Assembly (NCBI GenBank): GCA_012934845.2
Contig: WNNJ02000678.1
Location: 1 to 64,000 of the forward strand
Length of the DNA stretch: 64,000 nucleotides
Direction of reading: 5' to 3'
Source of the DNA: Pomphorhynchus laevis
Lineage: Eukaryota; Acanthocephala; Palaeacanthocephala; Echinorhynchida; Pomphorhynchidae
This document shows positions 25,590 through 36,679 of the stretch, piece by piece (the stretch's first letter is position 1; each line of letters begins with the position of its first letter). The translations under genes and the position numbers were made by a program. Under the pieces are notes generated by a model that searched no databases, had not been told where the DNA came from, and saw nothing but the letters and a program-made list of their open reading frames with translations.

Positions 25590-25946
25590 ATGAAAGCTGA
25601 AATCAGCAATGAAGATGATGATATTGCGTTTACAGCATTAGCCAAGGTCTTTATCAAGTATGCTGATAAAGTATCCGATACAGTAAAATTTAAGAAGATT
25701 GTGACCATTTTAAGAAAGACTGGACAAAATCCATCAGCTGCAACAATGGAAAGCATTTTACAAAATTTCAAAAGTGATAAACTCAAATCGGTAAATTTAC
25801 CCACTTTGTGGTCAACTGTTTATCCAATACACTGGGAAACAGATGATAAAGAAGAAATAAGGGATAAACTTAAACAGGCATTTGCTGTTTTTGCGGATGA
25901 TGACAGTTCTGAAATTAGTGTAGCAGATAGGTTACGATTTTTCTGA
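25590..25946 (+). CDS. EF-hand (calmodulin/troponin C-like) protein, degenerate or partial
   Basis: An open frame of 118 codons starts at a real ATG. The segment IVTILRKTGQNPSAATME matches the region between EF-hands 1 and 2 of calmodulin-like proteins (LG..LR.LGQNPTEAEL). LKQAFAVFADDDSSEIS resembles the start of EF-hand 3 (REAFRVFDKDGNGFIS). The first two loops have lost the acidic calcium ligands, and the third keeps only part of its set. The frame stops in the third hand, and no fourth hand follows. It could be a diverged light-chain-like gene with more exons, or an intronless decayed copy. A possible 36-bp intron at 25929 is too weak to call. Confidence 0.45.
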   Translation: MKAEISNEDDDIAFTALAKVFIKYADKVSDTVKFKKIVTILRKTGQNPSAATMESILQNFKSDKLKSVNLPTLWSTVYPIHWETDDKEEIRDKLKQAFAVFADDDSSEISVADRLRFF

Positions 25947-26041
25947 AATTAACTTAACATTACAGAAAAGGCAATAATTAAAATTAGTATTTGAAAATAA
26001 TTTGTTTATAGCTAGGATCTCTGTAGCATCGTCATTACATA

Positions 26042-26680
26042 GGTCAGTCACTCTTAAACATTTCCTTTGCTTTTTCAAACTAAAAATAGTTGGGTTCCTT
26101 AAACAGGTTTGATAACTTTCAATAAATAAAATATATTAGAATAATTAAAGGCTAATAATTCAGCCCGACTTTTTTTAATTTTTGAGACAAAATATATAGG
26201 ATAAAATGTCATATTTTATTAGTTATAATACTATATAATTAAACATTATATAATGCAAAAAGTTCACTGAGCTTGTCTATTTTTGTAAATAAAGTAGATT
26301 ATATGATGTAAATATTTATATTATGATAGCTCAGTCACTTTCAAACATGATTTTTATTCTTTCAAACTAAAAATAGTCGGATTTCATAAACAGGTTTGAT
26401 AACTAACTTTCAATAAATAAAATATATTAGGATAATTAAATGATAATAGTCCAGCCTGACATTTTTAATTTTTAAGACATAAAATATATAGTATAAAATG
26501 CTATATTTCATTAGTTATAATAATATATAATTAAACATTATATAATGCAAATAGTTTACTGAGTTGTCTATTCTGGTAAATAGAGTAGATTATATGATGT
26601 AATCTATTTATATTATGATATATGTAGTCTCGTCGCTACTTAGCTCAGTCACTTTCAAACATACTCTTCATTCTTTTAAG
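26042..26680. repeat. Tandem ~300-bp repeat, two copies and a part
   Basis: Unit 1 (about 26042-26330) and unit 2 (about 26331-26640) share CAGTCACT, CAAACTAAAAATAGT, AAACAGGTTTGATAACT, CAATAAATAAAATATATTAG and TTAAACATTATATAATGCAAA. A third unit begins with CTCAGTCACTTTCAAACAT near 26642 and then diverges. Non-coding. Confidence 0.85.
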
Positions 26681-26689
26681 CATTTATTC

Positions 26690-27440
26690 TTTTACCGAAA
26701 AATGACGTAACAGACAAAAGCTTGTCTAATTTTAATAAAATATATTTCCTGTTTTATTAAAATCAGACAAGCTATCTAATGTTACGTAATATTCTAGTCA
26801 TTTGATAGAAAGAGGACGTAAACGAAGAAAGATTTTTAGTTTTAATAAAGTATGTTTCTCGTTCTTTAATCCACATCAATGCCTAAAATACTTAATTAAA
26901 ATAAAAGACATACATTATTAAATTAGACAAGTTTTCTACTATTATTTCCTCTTCAAGTCATTTTACTTGAAAAGGAAATAATAGTTTAAAGCTTGTCTAA
27001 TTTTAATGAATCATTTAAGACATTGGTGGGAATTAAAGATAAGAGAGAAATACATTATTAAAATTAGAAATACTTTTTCCCTTATGTACTCTTCAAGTTA
27101 AATCACTAAATGTCGAAAAAATATATAGCTTGTTTAGTTTTAATAATAAGAAAAGAAAATTTAATTTTAAAATTTAATTTTGAAATTAAATTTTAAAATT
27201 AAAATTATACAAGCTTTTTACTGTGAAGTCCTTTTCAATTCATTTGACTTGAATAGGACTATATATTTGAAATCTTCTCTAATTTTTATAAAGTATTTAG
27301 GTATTGGTGTGAATTAAAGACGCGAGAAAAAATACTTTATTAAACTGTTAATTTTTTTTCAAGTCAAATAACTATAAGATGACGTAAAAGTCGAGATCTT
27401 GTCTTATTTTAATAAAGTATTTTTCTCGCGATTATAATTC
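26690..27440. repeat. Chain of imperfect hairpins sharing GCTTGTCTAATTTTAAT arms
   Basis: A stem at 26719-26740 pairs with 26751-26773. A longer nested hairpin at about 26930-27003 has TTAGACAAG / CTTGTCTAA outer arms and TTCAAGT / ACTTGAA inner arms. Further variants lie near 27040-27290 and 27330-27440. The same arm sequences recur in both orientations with TTTCTC and AATTAAAG spacers. This looks like a decayed palindromic repeat or a foldback element family. No coding potential is seen. Confidence 0.65.
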
Positions 27441-27519
27441 ACACAAATGACTAAAATTTTATATTTTTTATTTAGCCTAATAAATAATAAAATATTTTAA
27501 TAACACAAGTTTTTGATAA

Positions 27520-28450
27520 GAAACTGCTAATATACAAGGGTATAATCTTTTATATCGTCTTCAAATTCTTTGTGAAAACGCTCGTATAAACGATATAAAT
27601 CCTAATTGATTGAAGCTACAAGATAACACACATTAAGTAAAATTAAAAGTATTCAATTTGGCAATCCGTCTGATGATACAAAGAGCATCAGGCACAAACG
27701 CACCTGTCGCACAGAAAATTTTTGATAAAATTTTGATCCTGCAGTTGCACCGAGAATGCATCGTTCAACAGGTACAATAACGAATGGCGTTATATTTTGT
27801 ATAAGTTATGGTGGATATAGTCTTGCCGAAAATTAAATTGGATATTATGAAGGTGCACATCACATGCATTGTTTAACAGGTACATATAGTATTTACCACC
27901 CGTATATGACAACTACCATATTCCCGTATTAATTGGGAGTATTACAATTGACCTCAATTGTAAGCATGTAACCAGATTGCAGATCCATCCTTCCGCTTAA
28001 TAACATTGCTTCAGCGGCTGGGCTTTGAAGTTGCCTGCAGAGAATATGACTTTAATAATTATATTAATATCAAATATAACATTAACGTTATATTTAAATA
28101 ATATAAAATTAAAATAAATGATTTATTTTTGAAATAAACGAAAATTAACAACAAAAATATTCTATAACAAAGTTAATAATTTGTTTTATCTTAATTCTAT
28201 AATTTTCCTTTTTCTTGGCACGAGGCATTTGTATAGAAAATCAGATTAGTTAACTGGGGTTAATGAATGATGTACTATATATAATATAATAAAAATAATA
28301 ATAAATATTTTAATCTTAAGATTTTAGAAAATTTAGGAAATAGATTTTTGAAATGTATATTATGGAACATATTCCATGCGATCTCTGCTACATGATTACT
28401 GGCTTCGCTATCCCAAATTAATTTGTGATTAAATAACCAAATCAAATAAA
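27520..28450. other. Intergenic, no gene recognised
   Basis: A moderate-GC patch at about 27655-28040 has broken frames on the minus strand (for example MDLQSGYMLTIEVN) that might be an old gene remnant, but no family is recognised. The remainder is AT-rich. Confidence 0.3.
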
Positions 28451-29345
28451 TAGTTAGCGAAATAAATAGCCATCAAAATATTCTGTGGCCATAGAAATAT
28501 GTGACCATAGAAATATGTAGCCATAGAAATAAGTGGCCATATAAATATGTGGCCATAGAAATATGTGACCATATAAATATGTGGCCATAGAAATATGTGG
28601 CCTTAGAAATATGTGGCCATAAAAATATAAGGCCATAGAAATATGTAACCATAGAAATATGTGGCCGTAGAAATATGTGACAATAGAAATATGTGGCCAT
28701 AGAAATATGTGGCCATAGAAATATGTGGCCATAGAAATATGTGACTATAGAAATATGTGGGACAGAAATGTGCCGTATAAATTAGTGGTCATAGAAATAT
28801 GTAGCCATATATATGCAGCCATATATGTAGCCATAGAAATAAGTAGCCATATAAATATGCAGACATAAATATGCAGCCATATAAATACGTAGCCATATAA
28901 ATATGTAGTCATTTAAATATGTGGCCATATAAATATGTAGCTATATAAATATGTGGCCATATAAATATGTGGCCATATAAATATGAAGCCATATAAATAT
29001 GTGGTCATAGAAATATGTAGCCATTTAAATAAGTGGACATTTAAATATGTGACCATATAAATAGGTAGCCATATAAATATGCATCTATATAAATATGTGG
29101 CCAAATAAATATGTAGCCATTTAAATATATGGCTATATAAATATGTGGCCATTTAAATAAGTGGACATTTAAATATGTGACCATATAAATAGGTAGCCAT
29201 ATAAATATGCATCTATATAAATATGTAGCCAAATAAATATGTAGCCATTTAAATATATGGCTATATAAATATGTGGCCATATAAATGTGACCATAAAAAT
29301 ATGTGGTCATAGAAATATGTGGCCATAAAAATATGTGCCCAAATA
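28450..29345. repeat. 16-bp minisatellite (ATATGTGGCCATAGAA)
   Basis: About 55 head-to-tail units of roughly 16 bp, consensus ATATGTGGCCATAGAA. Variants change GTGG to GTAG and ATAGAA to ATATAA or ATTTAA. Variant types are clustered: ATAGAA in the first third, ATATAA and ATTTAA in the rest, and a longer block repeated at about 29030-29130 and 29155-29260. The long minus-strand frames here (MATYFYGHIFLW-type repeats) follow from three units being 48 bp and are not genes. Confidence 0.95.
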
Positions 29346-29469
29346 ACCAAATCATATGCGGTTTACGATCCTTGATCTTCAACTGCTTAAAACTTTAGAA
29401 AACTAATGAAAAATCGTAGCTTTGTTAGATAATTTCATTACTAATGTAACCACCGGCAATCCTCCGAAA

Positions 29470-29871
29470 ATGAAAAGAAAAACTGTGAAAAAAATGCTTA
29501 AAATTGTAGAATTTCAAAATAGAAAATTTGACTATCAACAATTTGTAAACACCCTTCTTGATCCCCCATTAAAAAAGAAAAAGAAGAAACGAAGGAAAAA
29601 GAGTTCTAAGAAACTCAAACATGGTAAAGACAAAAAAATTGATCGAATTATTATTTCAGCACCATCCGATGAATATAAAAACAAAGAAACTGATGATTAT
29701 CGGAAAGACACAAGCCAGGACAGATTTCCATCATTTAGCCTGCCGAATATAGATACCAAAATCGACTTAGTTGAAGACGAGAAATTTATTCGTTCAATTC
29801 AGCAGGAAGAACATAGTGCAATACCGAGTAAAACTACAAAGAAAAGAAAAGTGAAACCAAAACAGCGATAA
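29470..29871 (+). CDS. Lysine-rich basic protein or exon, unrecognised
   Basis: 133 codons from the first ATG to TAA. The frame stays open upstream to about 29422, where TTTGTTAG could be a splice acceptor, so it may be a last exon. A dense basic block (KKKKKKRRKKSSKKLK) near residues 38-53 and a second (KKRKVKPKQR) at the very end look like nuclear or nucleolar localisation signals. An acidic and serine-rich stretch lies between them. No domain is recognised. It begins about 130 bp after the minisatellite. Confidence 0.4.
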   Translation: MKRKTVKKMLKIVEFQNRKFDYQQFVNTLLDPPLKKKKKKRRKKSSKKLKHGKDKKIDRIIISAPSDEYKNKETDDYRKDTSQDRFPSFSLPNIDTKIDLVEDEKFIRSIQQEEHSAIPSKTTKKRKVKPKQR

Positions 29872-29879
29872 TAATTTAA

Positions 29880-31560
29880 TGATAAATTAAAATTTAATTA
29901 TGATTTTACTTATTGTAAATTAATTTAAGTGTAAATTTTCGATTACAAGATTTTGTCGATTACAAGATTTCGACAAGGCTTAAAAAATAGAGGGGCTTGT
30001 AAAATACAGTTTTATCGTATTATGGTGACCGCCTTGATACATGATTCTTTTTATTGTCTCGTATCTCAGGTCGATTAAGGTAGCTAATAAAGTTGGTAAA
30101 AAGTTTGAAAAACTGCGCTTTTACTCTATTAATACGAAGATAGCCCAAAGCTTGCCAGCTCTATCGAATATTTGAGTGTCTCAAAATTAGCAACGCTATA
30201 TTTGGCCGTGTTCATTTATCTTTATTAAACGCTACCACACGATTAATATCTCGTATAATATGCCGTGATACCACATACCTGTTTCCATTACACATATGCT
30301 AATATGCCGTCTCTAAAATCTTATTCTTGAGATAAAAAAATCAGCTACTATCCAATCATCAGTAAATACTTTTAAATACCAGATGAAACTTTATTGCGAC
30401 CCTAAAAATAAATATATCGATGAAATCAACTCTAAATGACACAATCAATCACCTTACTAACAGTTACAAATCGAATCAGATACAGTATTTTCGCAATATT
30501 TGTGAATTAATCCGACAGATTTGCCTTGAATGGTTTTAAACTAGATTCAAGAGAGCTAATCGCATCTGAAACGTGTTACGCGTCTATCGCTATGTCACGA
30601 TTAGTCCAAGTAAGTTTTGGATTTACTTAAGTAACATCTGGAAAGCAAACGTTATAATAAAGTCTAAAGTTTTTCGATTTCTTTCTGTGAGATTTCAAAT
30701 ATCACCACACGTGATATTCATGTTATTTGTTTTGGTATGTAATCCTCAGAGCAAGCTGTCTTCAGTTTGGACTGATAATAGCTTGCTTCGTTATTTTTAA
30801 AACATTTAGTTAGGTTTTGGTATTGTGGATTTCAAAAAAGGTTTTGGTATTGTAGACAGTTCCAATATTATTCAATATTTATGGTTGGTTTCAGTACATC
30901 CAGTCTTTCCATGTCAAGGGTATTAAATCCATTCTGTGGAGGTTGCATATCCTGCGTAGTTGCATTGTGAACTTGCAATGTGTGTAGTATTAATAACTTC
31001 CGTTGTTTACTGGCTTCTTCTACAAAATAAGGAAATAATCTTCTTTTACGTCGAAATTCAGTTTTTTATGTCGTTATTTTATACTTCCAATCAAATGTAA
31101 TTTAATTTTATGATGTAATATGTTTGTCTCAAATTTTAAAGCATATTAGCGAATATAAATGGGAAAAAGCGAAAAATATAGTTGGAATCTCTATAAAATT
31201 TACAATCGACACCTTTCTGTCATACTCGATACTTGAAGTCTTCTAATTAGTAAAATACTAAGCTTTCTCGAATCTGATGATGTTGTATAATACTCTCTCT
31301 ATATATTCGGTCAAGAAATTCCACTCATAGACTTGAAATACATGTCAGACCCGGTAGTAATAACTTAAACGGCGTACATAGGCTTTACCACAAGAACGTT
31401 AACTGTTATGGTGCGTATCCGTCCATGGTCCACACAATAAAATATTATTAAAATAAACTGAAATGAGACATTCAGTTTGCGTTTGCAATTCCTCATTAAA
31501 TCAATTTGATCACTAAATCCAGAATATCATTTCATTTTTGATTTAATAGTTTTACAGGAA
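29880..31560. other. Intergenic, no gene recognised
   Basis: AT-rich with some moderate-GC patches (30040-30800). A short repeat of GGTTTTGGTATTGT occurs at about 30813 and 30840. No convincing gene is seen. Confidence 0.35.
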
Positions 31561-31576
31561 CGAAGAAGAAAAAATT

Positions 31577-31640
31577 ACCATTTATTTAACTGTACAATAG
31601 TTCAATAGCTTCTGCTATTATCAGGATTAAAATTAAATGT
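31577..31640 (-). repeat. Penelope-type tail with hammerhead-like hairpin, copy 1
   Basis: On the minus strand: CCTGATAATAGCAGAAGCTA, then TTGAACTATTGTACAG, then TTAAATAAATGGT. Same layout as the copies at 31958-32143 and 36576-36672. Confidence 0.55.
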
Positions 31641-31957
31641 TCACAAAATTTCGATTTTCAACATTTATGCAAATGTAAAAGCATTGGATTCTTCGAATAT
31701 GTAGATGTCGTGCTCGCAACATTCCACCACATGGCTCATTTCGAAAATTGCACATGCAAGGCGAATGACAAGTGGTTATAAATATCAGACTTTTGCGTAC
31801 TATATAATACCAATTTGCATGCGTAACATGGGCACGTGAACGATCCAGTAGATTTAGACCCAGCCTGCGAATTGAATGAGCTTTTAATATCCACAATTTT
31901 CCAAATATTTCATAATACCTACAACATCCATAATTTTCTTCAATTTTCGAATAAATA

Positions 31958-32143
31958 GTTTAAAAAGAACGAAGAAAAAATTACCCTTTATTTAACTGTA
32001 CAATATTTTGATAGCTCAAGCTATCATCATCAGGATTAAAATTTAAAATGTTAAAAATGTTAATAATTATTATGATAGCAGGAGCTATCGAAATATTGTA
32101 CAGCTAAATAAAGTGTATTTTCTTTTTCGTCCCTTTAAAACTA
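31958..32143. repeat. Inverted pair of Penelope-type tails
   Basis: The left arm (31958-32040) is on the minus strand and the right arm (32070-32143) on the plus strand. Both contain GATAGC and GCTATC around a four-base loop, AAATATTGTACAG, TAAATAAAG and a TTTTAAA outer end. The left arm keeps CTGATGAT before the stem and the right arm keeps GAAA after it. The pair could fold back on itself. Confidence 0.6.
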
Positions 32144-32339
32144 TAGATGTAGTACAACTTAGGTAATGAACAGTATGGATAAACAACTTGTTTGATTAAA
32201 ATCTATTTACAATAACCTCGATAGCTATACTCTGACTAAAGCTGAATAGTCAAAAAGTTAAACACGCGATCAGATGTAGCATACCCTAAAATAAACGCTC
32301 TTGAATTTTGAGATATGATTTATAAACATCAGTGCAAAA

Positions 32340-32460
32340 TGTGTATATTTAAAAATATATATTATAAAATATATGATACTATATTATATTAATATAATAT
32401 TATATATTATATTATATTAAACATATATTATAAAAAATATATGTGAATAAATAAATAATA
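32340..32460. repeat. AT-only low-complexity stretch
   Basis: A run of TATATTA and ATATAAT words containing several short palindromes, immediately before the protein remnant at 32464. It is prone to cruciform formation. No gene is seen. Confidence 0.6.
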
Positions 32461-32463
32461 ATT

Positions 32464-33003
32464 GTGAATTCAGTGATAAGCAGAGTCCTCATCATCGTAA
32501 ACGTCCCAAACATTTTAGAGCCATTCAACGTATTCAGATCGGATGGTCGACGTCCTGATGAAGTCACCATTTTCCTTAGGCGTGAAGAAAAATATTTGAT
32601 GGGGGACGCAACCTGCGTGGACACCCTAGCAGCCAGAGGAGCGGCCGTAGCAGTTTCATATGCCGAGGAGCGGAAACGTCTAAAATATGCCGACTTGACG
32701 ATATCTCACATATTTTGCCCTTTTGAAGTAGAGACTTTTAGATCACTGGGATCTTCGGCTTTGCAAAGGAGATAGGAAAATATCAAAGCAAGTTACAGGG
32801 ATTCACGTGCTACTTCATATATCCTCCAAAACGTAAGCATCGCCATCCAACGCGAAAATGCTGTCAGCATTCTGATGACGACTCCAAAGGGCAAGAACAT
32901 GGTAGGCTGGTGGTATGTTGAAGACCAAGATGATTTACAAGAACTTTGCTTCGGACATCGCTTTTTTACAAGGATTATAAGGATTTTGTTAACAACTATA
33001 TAA
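32464..33003 (+). pseudogene. Retroelement-associated protein remnant (PD-(D/E)XK-like signature)
   Basis: The frame carries FRSDGRRPDEVTIF, then GDATCVDTLA, then a segment with EERKRLKYADL and FEVETFRSLGSS, and after one interruption SRATSYILQNVSIAIQRENA. From memory, this series (SDGKRPDG, WDVT.VDT, F.P.A.ET.G, R.GSYL.QR.S.AIQRGNA) is a repetitive protein module common in invertebrate genomes near reverse transcriptases. The RPD...D.T pattern suggests a restriction-endonuclease-like fold, which is an inference. This copy is broken and lacks an upstream RT. Confidence 0.5.
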
Positions 33004-33196
33004 CCACTAAATGATAAAATGTAAACATTTTAAAAATATAATGAAGAATTCATGATATTAAGGATTTTGTTAATAACTGTAAGACGTTAGTATATAAGAC
33101 GTTTGTTAACTATATAACTACTAAAAAGTTTTAAAAATAAAAACATGAAGAAAATGAAACATCGAAAACAAAGTCATTTTAGTCGTTAATGGAGTC

Positions 33197-36010
33197 TTCA
33201 TTGTGTCACGGCCTCAGGTCCGCAGGGATCTGGGCCCTCCAACCAATCCAATACGCCGCTCTCCGACTAAACAACCCGGGGTTTCTCACTTCCCCCCGAA
33301 GAATCCAATCGAGGCGGACTATGCTTGGTAATCGCGAGATAAAGAGCTTAAGAAACCTTAGTATTTGCTTTGGGGGATGTCCTCTTGAAAAGAAGACTAA
33401 TTTCGAGATAGCCCAAGTACCCCAGAGGCGCACTTGGGTTTTCCCATTAAATTACAGACGCTGAGCCCGTTTCAGGGCGCACCTAGCTTTCTTCATGATA
33501 CTTTTGAGTCTATCCAGGTCAGCTTTCGCTGAAAGTTCATCGTAATAGTGAACCCCAGGTATTTTACTCGACTTGTGAAGGTAGGGAGTGGTGGAGGCTG
33601 CAAAATTGAAGAAAGTGTGTTGAAAAAAGTGTGTGCAAAAGTCTGTTTAGAGGAGTTGAGAAAAAGATTGGATATTGGTAGCTAGTCTTTTAATCTTAAA
33701 AAGAAACGGCTGATGTCAGAGACTACATCTCTGCACCTGTGCCCAGAGAACATGGCTGTGATATCATCAGTGTATACCACAAGATGTTGATCGCGTTTAA
33801 ATTTTTTGTAGAGTTCAATGGAGGCAGCAAGATACAAGATTGGAGAAAGTGGGGATCCTTGAGGCACACCCGTAATAGGGTAGAACTGACGTGCATCAGG
33901 GTCGTCTTCATAGAACAATCGCTTAGTATACAACAACATTTCCATCCTGTTAAAAATTCTTCAAGGCAACCCAAGGGACCTGAGAGAAGTGATAACAAAA
34001 AGAATGGAAACGCGGTCAAATGCAGCAGAAAAATCAAGAAAGACAGTCACAGCAAGCTGATGACTGTTATCTTGACAAAACTGATGCACTTCACCTATTT
34101 CTGAATGGACCGAGCGATCTTTTACGTACCCATGAAAACCTTGTGGGATTAAATTTCGCCTACTTAGATGGTCGCGGATTTTACGCGCAAGCGCTTTTTG
34201 GTAAATAAAGATGAGGGTGTTTTGAATCGAAATGGGTCGCAGATCTTTAGGACATAAAATCGACTTCTTTTTTGGTAAAAACACACGTCGGCTCATATTT
34301 ATTATGCCAGCAATATCAGACGGGGAGGCTAACAGCATTGTTATGGCGACTTCCTTTCTTTGACTGTCTGTCAAAAGCTGACAAACACGAGTGGAGAGTA
34401 GCGCCTGGGTTTTGGAGGTGCATGGGAGTGCCCCCAGGAGTTAAGGATATCTGTAACAGATAAGTCCTTACTCCTGAAGTCACACCAAGGCGGGATTGGT
34501 TGGGGGTGATTTAGTGGCTCCATAATTGTGTAGAGATAGTGACTCCTCCAAAACTTTATCAAGGACAATTCTACTGATCCAACCTAATGCTCTATCCTTC
34601 CAACAGACAAACTTCTCTTTCTTGAATATCTTCCAGAAGGAAGACTGAGAAGGGTTTAGGTGAGCAGTGCTTTCCTAAACCTTTGATGAAGAGGAGTCAG
34701 TTGGGGTTATGTACGAAGTATAGTGGGTGTAGATGTGCTTAGGGATAAATCGAGTAATGTCCTGGTGAAGACGGATAGACCGCGTCTCCTGAAGGACTAT
34801 AACATATGCATCTCTACCAGATAGAAGCCTAAGGGCGGAATCACCTCCAGAATTCCGCTGAAGAATATTCAGTAAAAAGGCCCTTGATTACTTCCCATTG
34901 TGTTACGTGAGCTGGATTGGGATGCCTCCTCCTAATCCGAACCGGAGGTGAGAAGGTTGCCCTTCCCACACCCAGCCGGACAAGTTAGAGACAATGCCCA
35001 CGGGCGTTATCTTCATTTCCAGTGGTGACCCCATCTGTTAATCTCCATAGGTTTACATTCTGCTTGGTAATTGCAATAGGAGGCACTGTCTTAGAAGAAG
35101 GCAGGTTTGGTTTCTATGAAGAGGAGGTGAATCTCCTCTTAGAATTCAAATTTGAAGAATTTGATTTTGATCTCTTCTTTGAAGATTTTACAACAAGAAG
35201 AGAGATTATGGAAGGCTTAGATGGTGTATTTGCCAAACTGGCAATCAGTAATTCAATCGATCGAGTTGTTTCTTGTTGAAGTGTTCACACGGAATTTGCC
35301 GTTACAGGGGGAGAGTAGACATTATTCTCTGTTGTATGTCTTCTCACATATTCCTTGAATGCTGAACATCTTCTTGACCACACATGATGTTCAAGTCCGC
35401 AATTCGTGCATTTTGGGGCTAGTTTGCATTGAGTGCCATAGACGAATTAATAAGATCCATACACTCCGCATTTCTTCATCCTGCCACAGGTGGAGTTCCA
35501 GTGTCCCCACATGTGGCACTTGTTACAATGTGGAAATGTAAGATTGCCCGTACTTGCAATTGTAAAGTTTAGATTGCAACCCATAAAAGAATTGAATGCT
35601 GCACTAGACATGAGATGGGCATTGTAGGAAGAATTTGGTAGTCTTTGTTTTTATAATAAATCTAATGTTTTGAAGGGAATAACGCTTTTGAAGTTCTGCG
35701 ATATTTTCTTTTTCTAGGTCGGGGATAATATTAGTAATCTTTACTGACGACATAATAGGCTTTGCTACTAGAGTTCCTTTATGGGAACAATTTTCTTTGA
35801 AGAACCTAACAAAAGAGGTGGCTAAGTCCGAGGATACGAAGGATATCCTGTAGTAGTTATTCATCACTTTTGCAGAGTTAATCATAACTCTATTAGGTTG
35901 TGTATTAATAAATTTTCTCATAAATTCGTTGAAATACTGTTTTTTTGCATTGGAATTGTGGGGGTAATGTTAACCAGATTGACGAGTTTCTTAATCGGAG
36001 GAAGCTCCTC
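33197..36010 (-). mobile_element. I/Jockey-group LINE, copy B (decayed, internally deleted)
   Basis: Minus-strand copy of the same family as copy A. ORF1 remnant at 35604-35921, endonuclease start near 34800-34890, and RT pieces at 33961-34374 and 33682-33945 (GVPQGSPLSPILYLA, VVYTDDITAMF). The 3' terminus, read on the minus strand, ends CTGAGGCCGTGACACA at about 33197. The region between endonuclease and RT is shortened, and several frame breaks are present. It is inactive. Confidence 0.85.
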
Positions 36011-36019
36011 CATTTCACG

Positions 36020-36570
36020 ATTTAGAACAGTAAAATAACTAACCTTTATTTCTTAGGTTTACATGAGCAGTTATTGACAGCAGTGATTAATCCTTACAAA
36101 GTTCTTAATTACTTACTATGAATGATATTATAATGACTGAACAATAAAATGATTTATCCTAATTTATCTGATATACAATGAAAGTAGAATAGAAATAAAC
36201 AGGAGATAAATAGAATATAAATAAGTAGAATAGAATGAAATAAACGGTAGATAATAAATATTAGGTAATAAATAAATAGTGAATTATAAACAATAAATAA
36301 AGAAACTTTAGGTCAGAATGACGATTGGTCTTTAGATGGCTTGAGATTGACAGCAGTGATTAATCTGTTATGCATTAATTTAGTAAGTTCGGTATATTAA
36401 TAATATTGAAATCAAATTTAAATATACGGACAATAACAATGACTAATTAGGTAGTCAATTAGATAACTCTAAACCCATAAAAATTTGTGAATTATAATTG
36501 CATAAATAAATTCATGCAATTTTCCATAAATATTTGCTAAATCCAGAATCTCCTTTCATTTTCAAAAATT
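36020..36570. other. AT-rich with AATAGA/AATAAA-type simple repeats
   Basis: Irregular repeats of GAATAGAAATAAA and GATAAATA words at about 36130-36310, and a repeated GACAGCAGTGATTAAT at about 36076 and 36350. No gene is seen. Confidence 0.45.
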
Positions 36571-36575
36571 TTAAA

Positions 36576-36672
36576 TATTCAAAATTTCAATCCTGATGAT
36601 GTTATCAGAAGCTATCGAAATATTGTACAGTTAAATAAAGGGTATGTTTTCTTCTTCTTTTTTAAAACTATC
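36576..36672 (+). repeat. Penelope-type tail with hammerhead-like hairpin
   Basis: CCTGATGATG, then TTATCAGAAGCTATCGAAAT, then ATTGTACAGTTAAATAAAGG and a TTTTTTAAAACTAT end. Plus-strand member of the family seen at 31577 and 31958. Its first stem arm has mutated away from GATAGC. Confidence 0.55.
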
Positions 36673-36679
36673 TTAAATT

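Noticed and set aside
27655-28040. Degenerate protein-coding gene on the minus strand
   Set aside because: Short peptide stretches look protein-like, but no motif or family could be named and the frames are broken.
28454-29382. Several minus-strand frames of 75-113 codons with repeated MATYFYGHIFLW words
   Set aside because: They are produced by the 16-bp minisatellite; three units are 48 bp, so stops are avoided by repetition alone.
33739-34104. 121-codon plus-strand frame
   Set aside because: It is antisense to the reverse transcriptase of LINE copy B.
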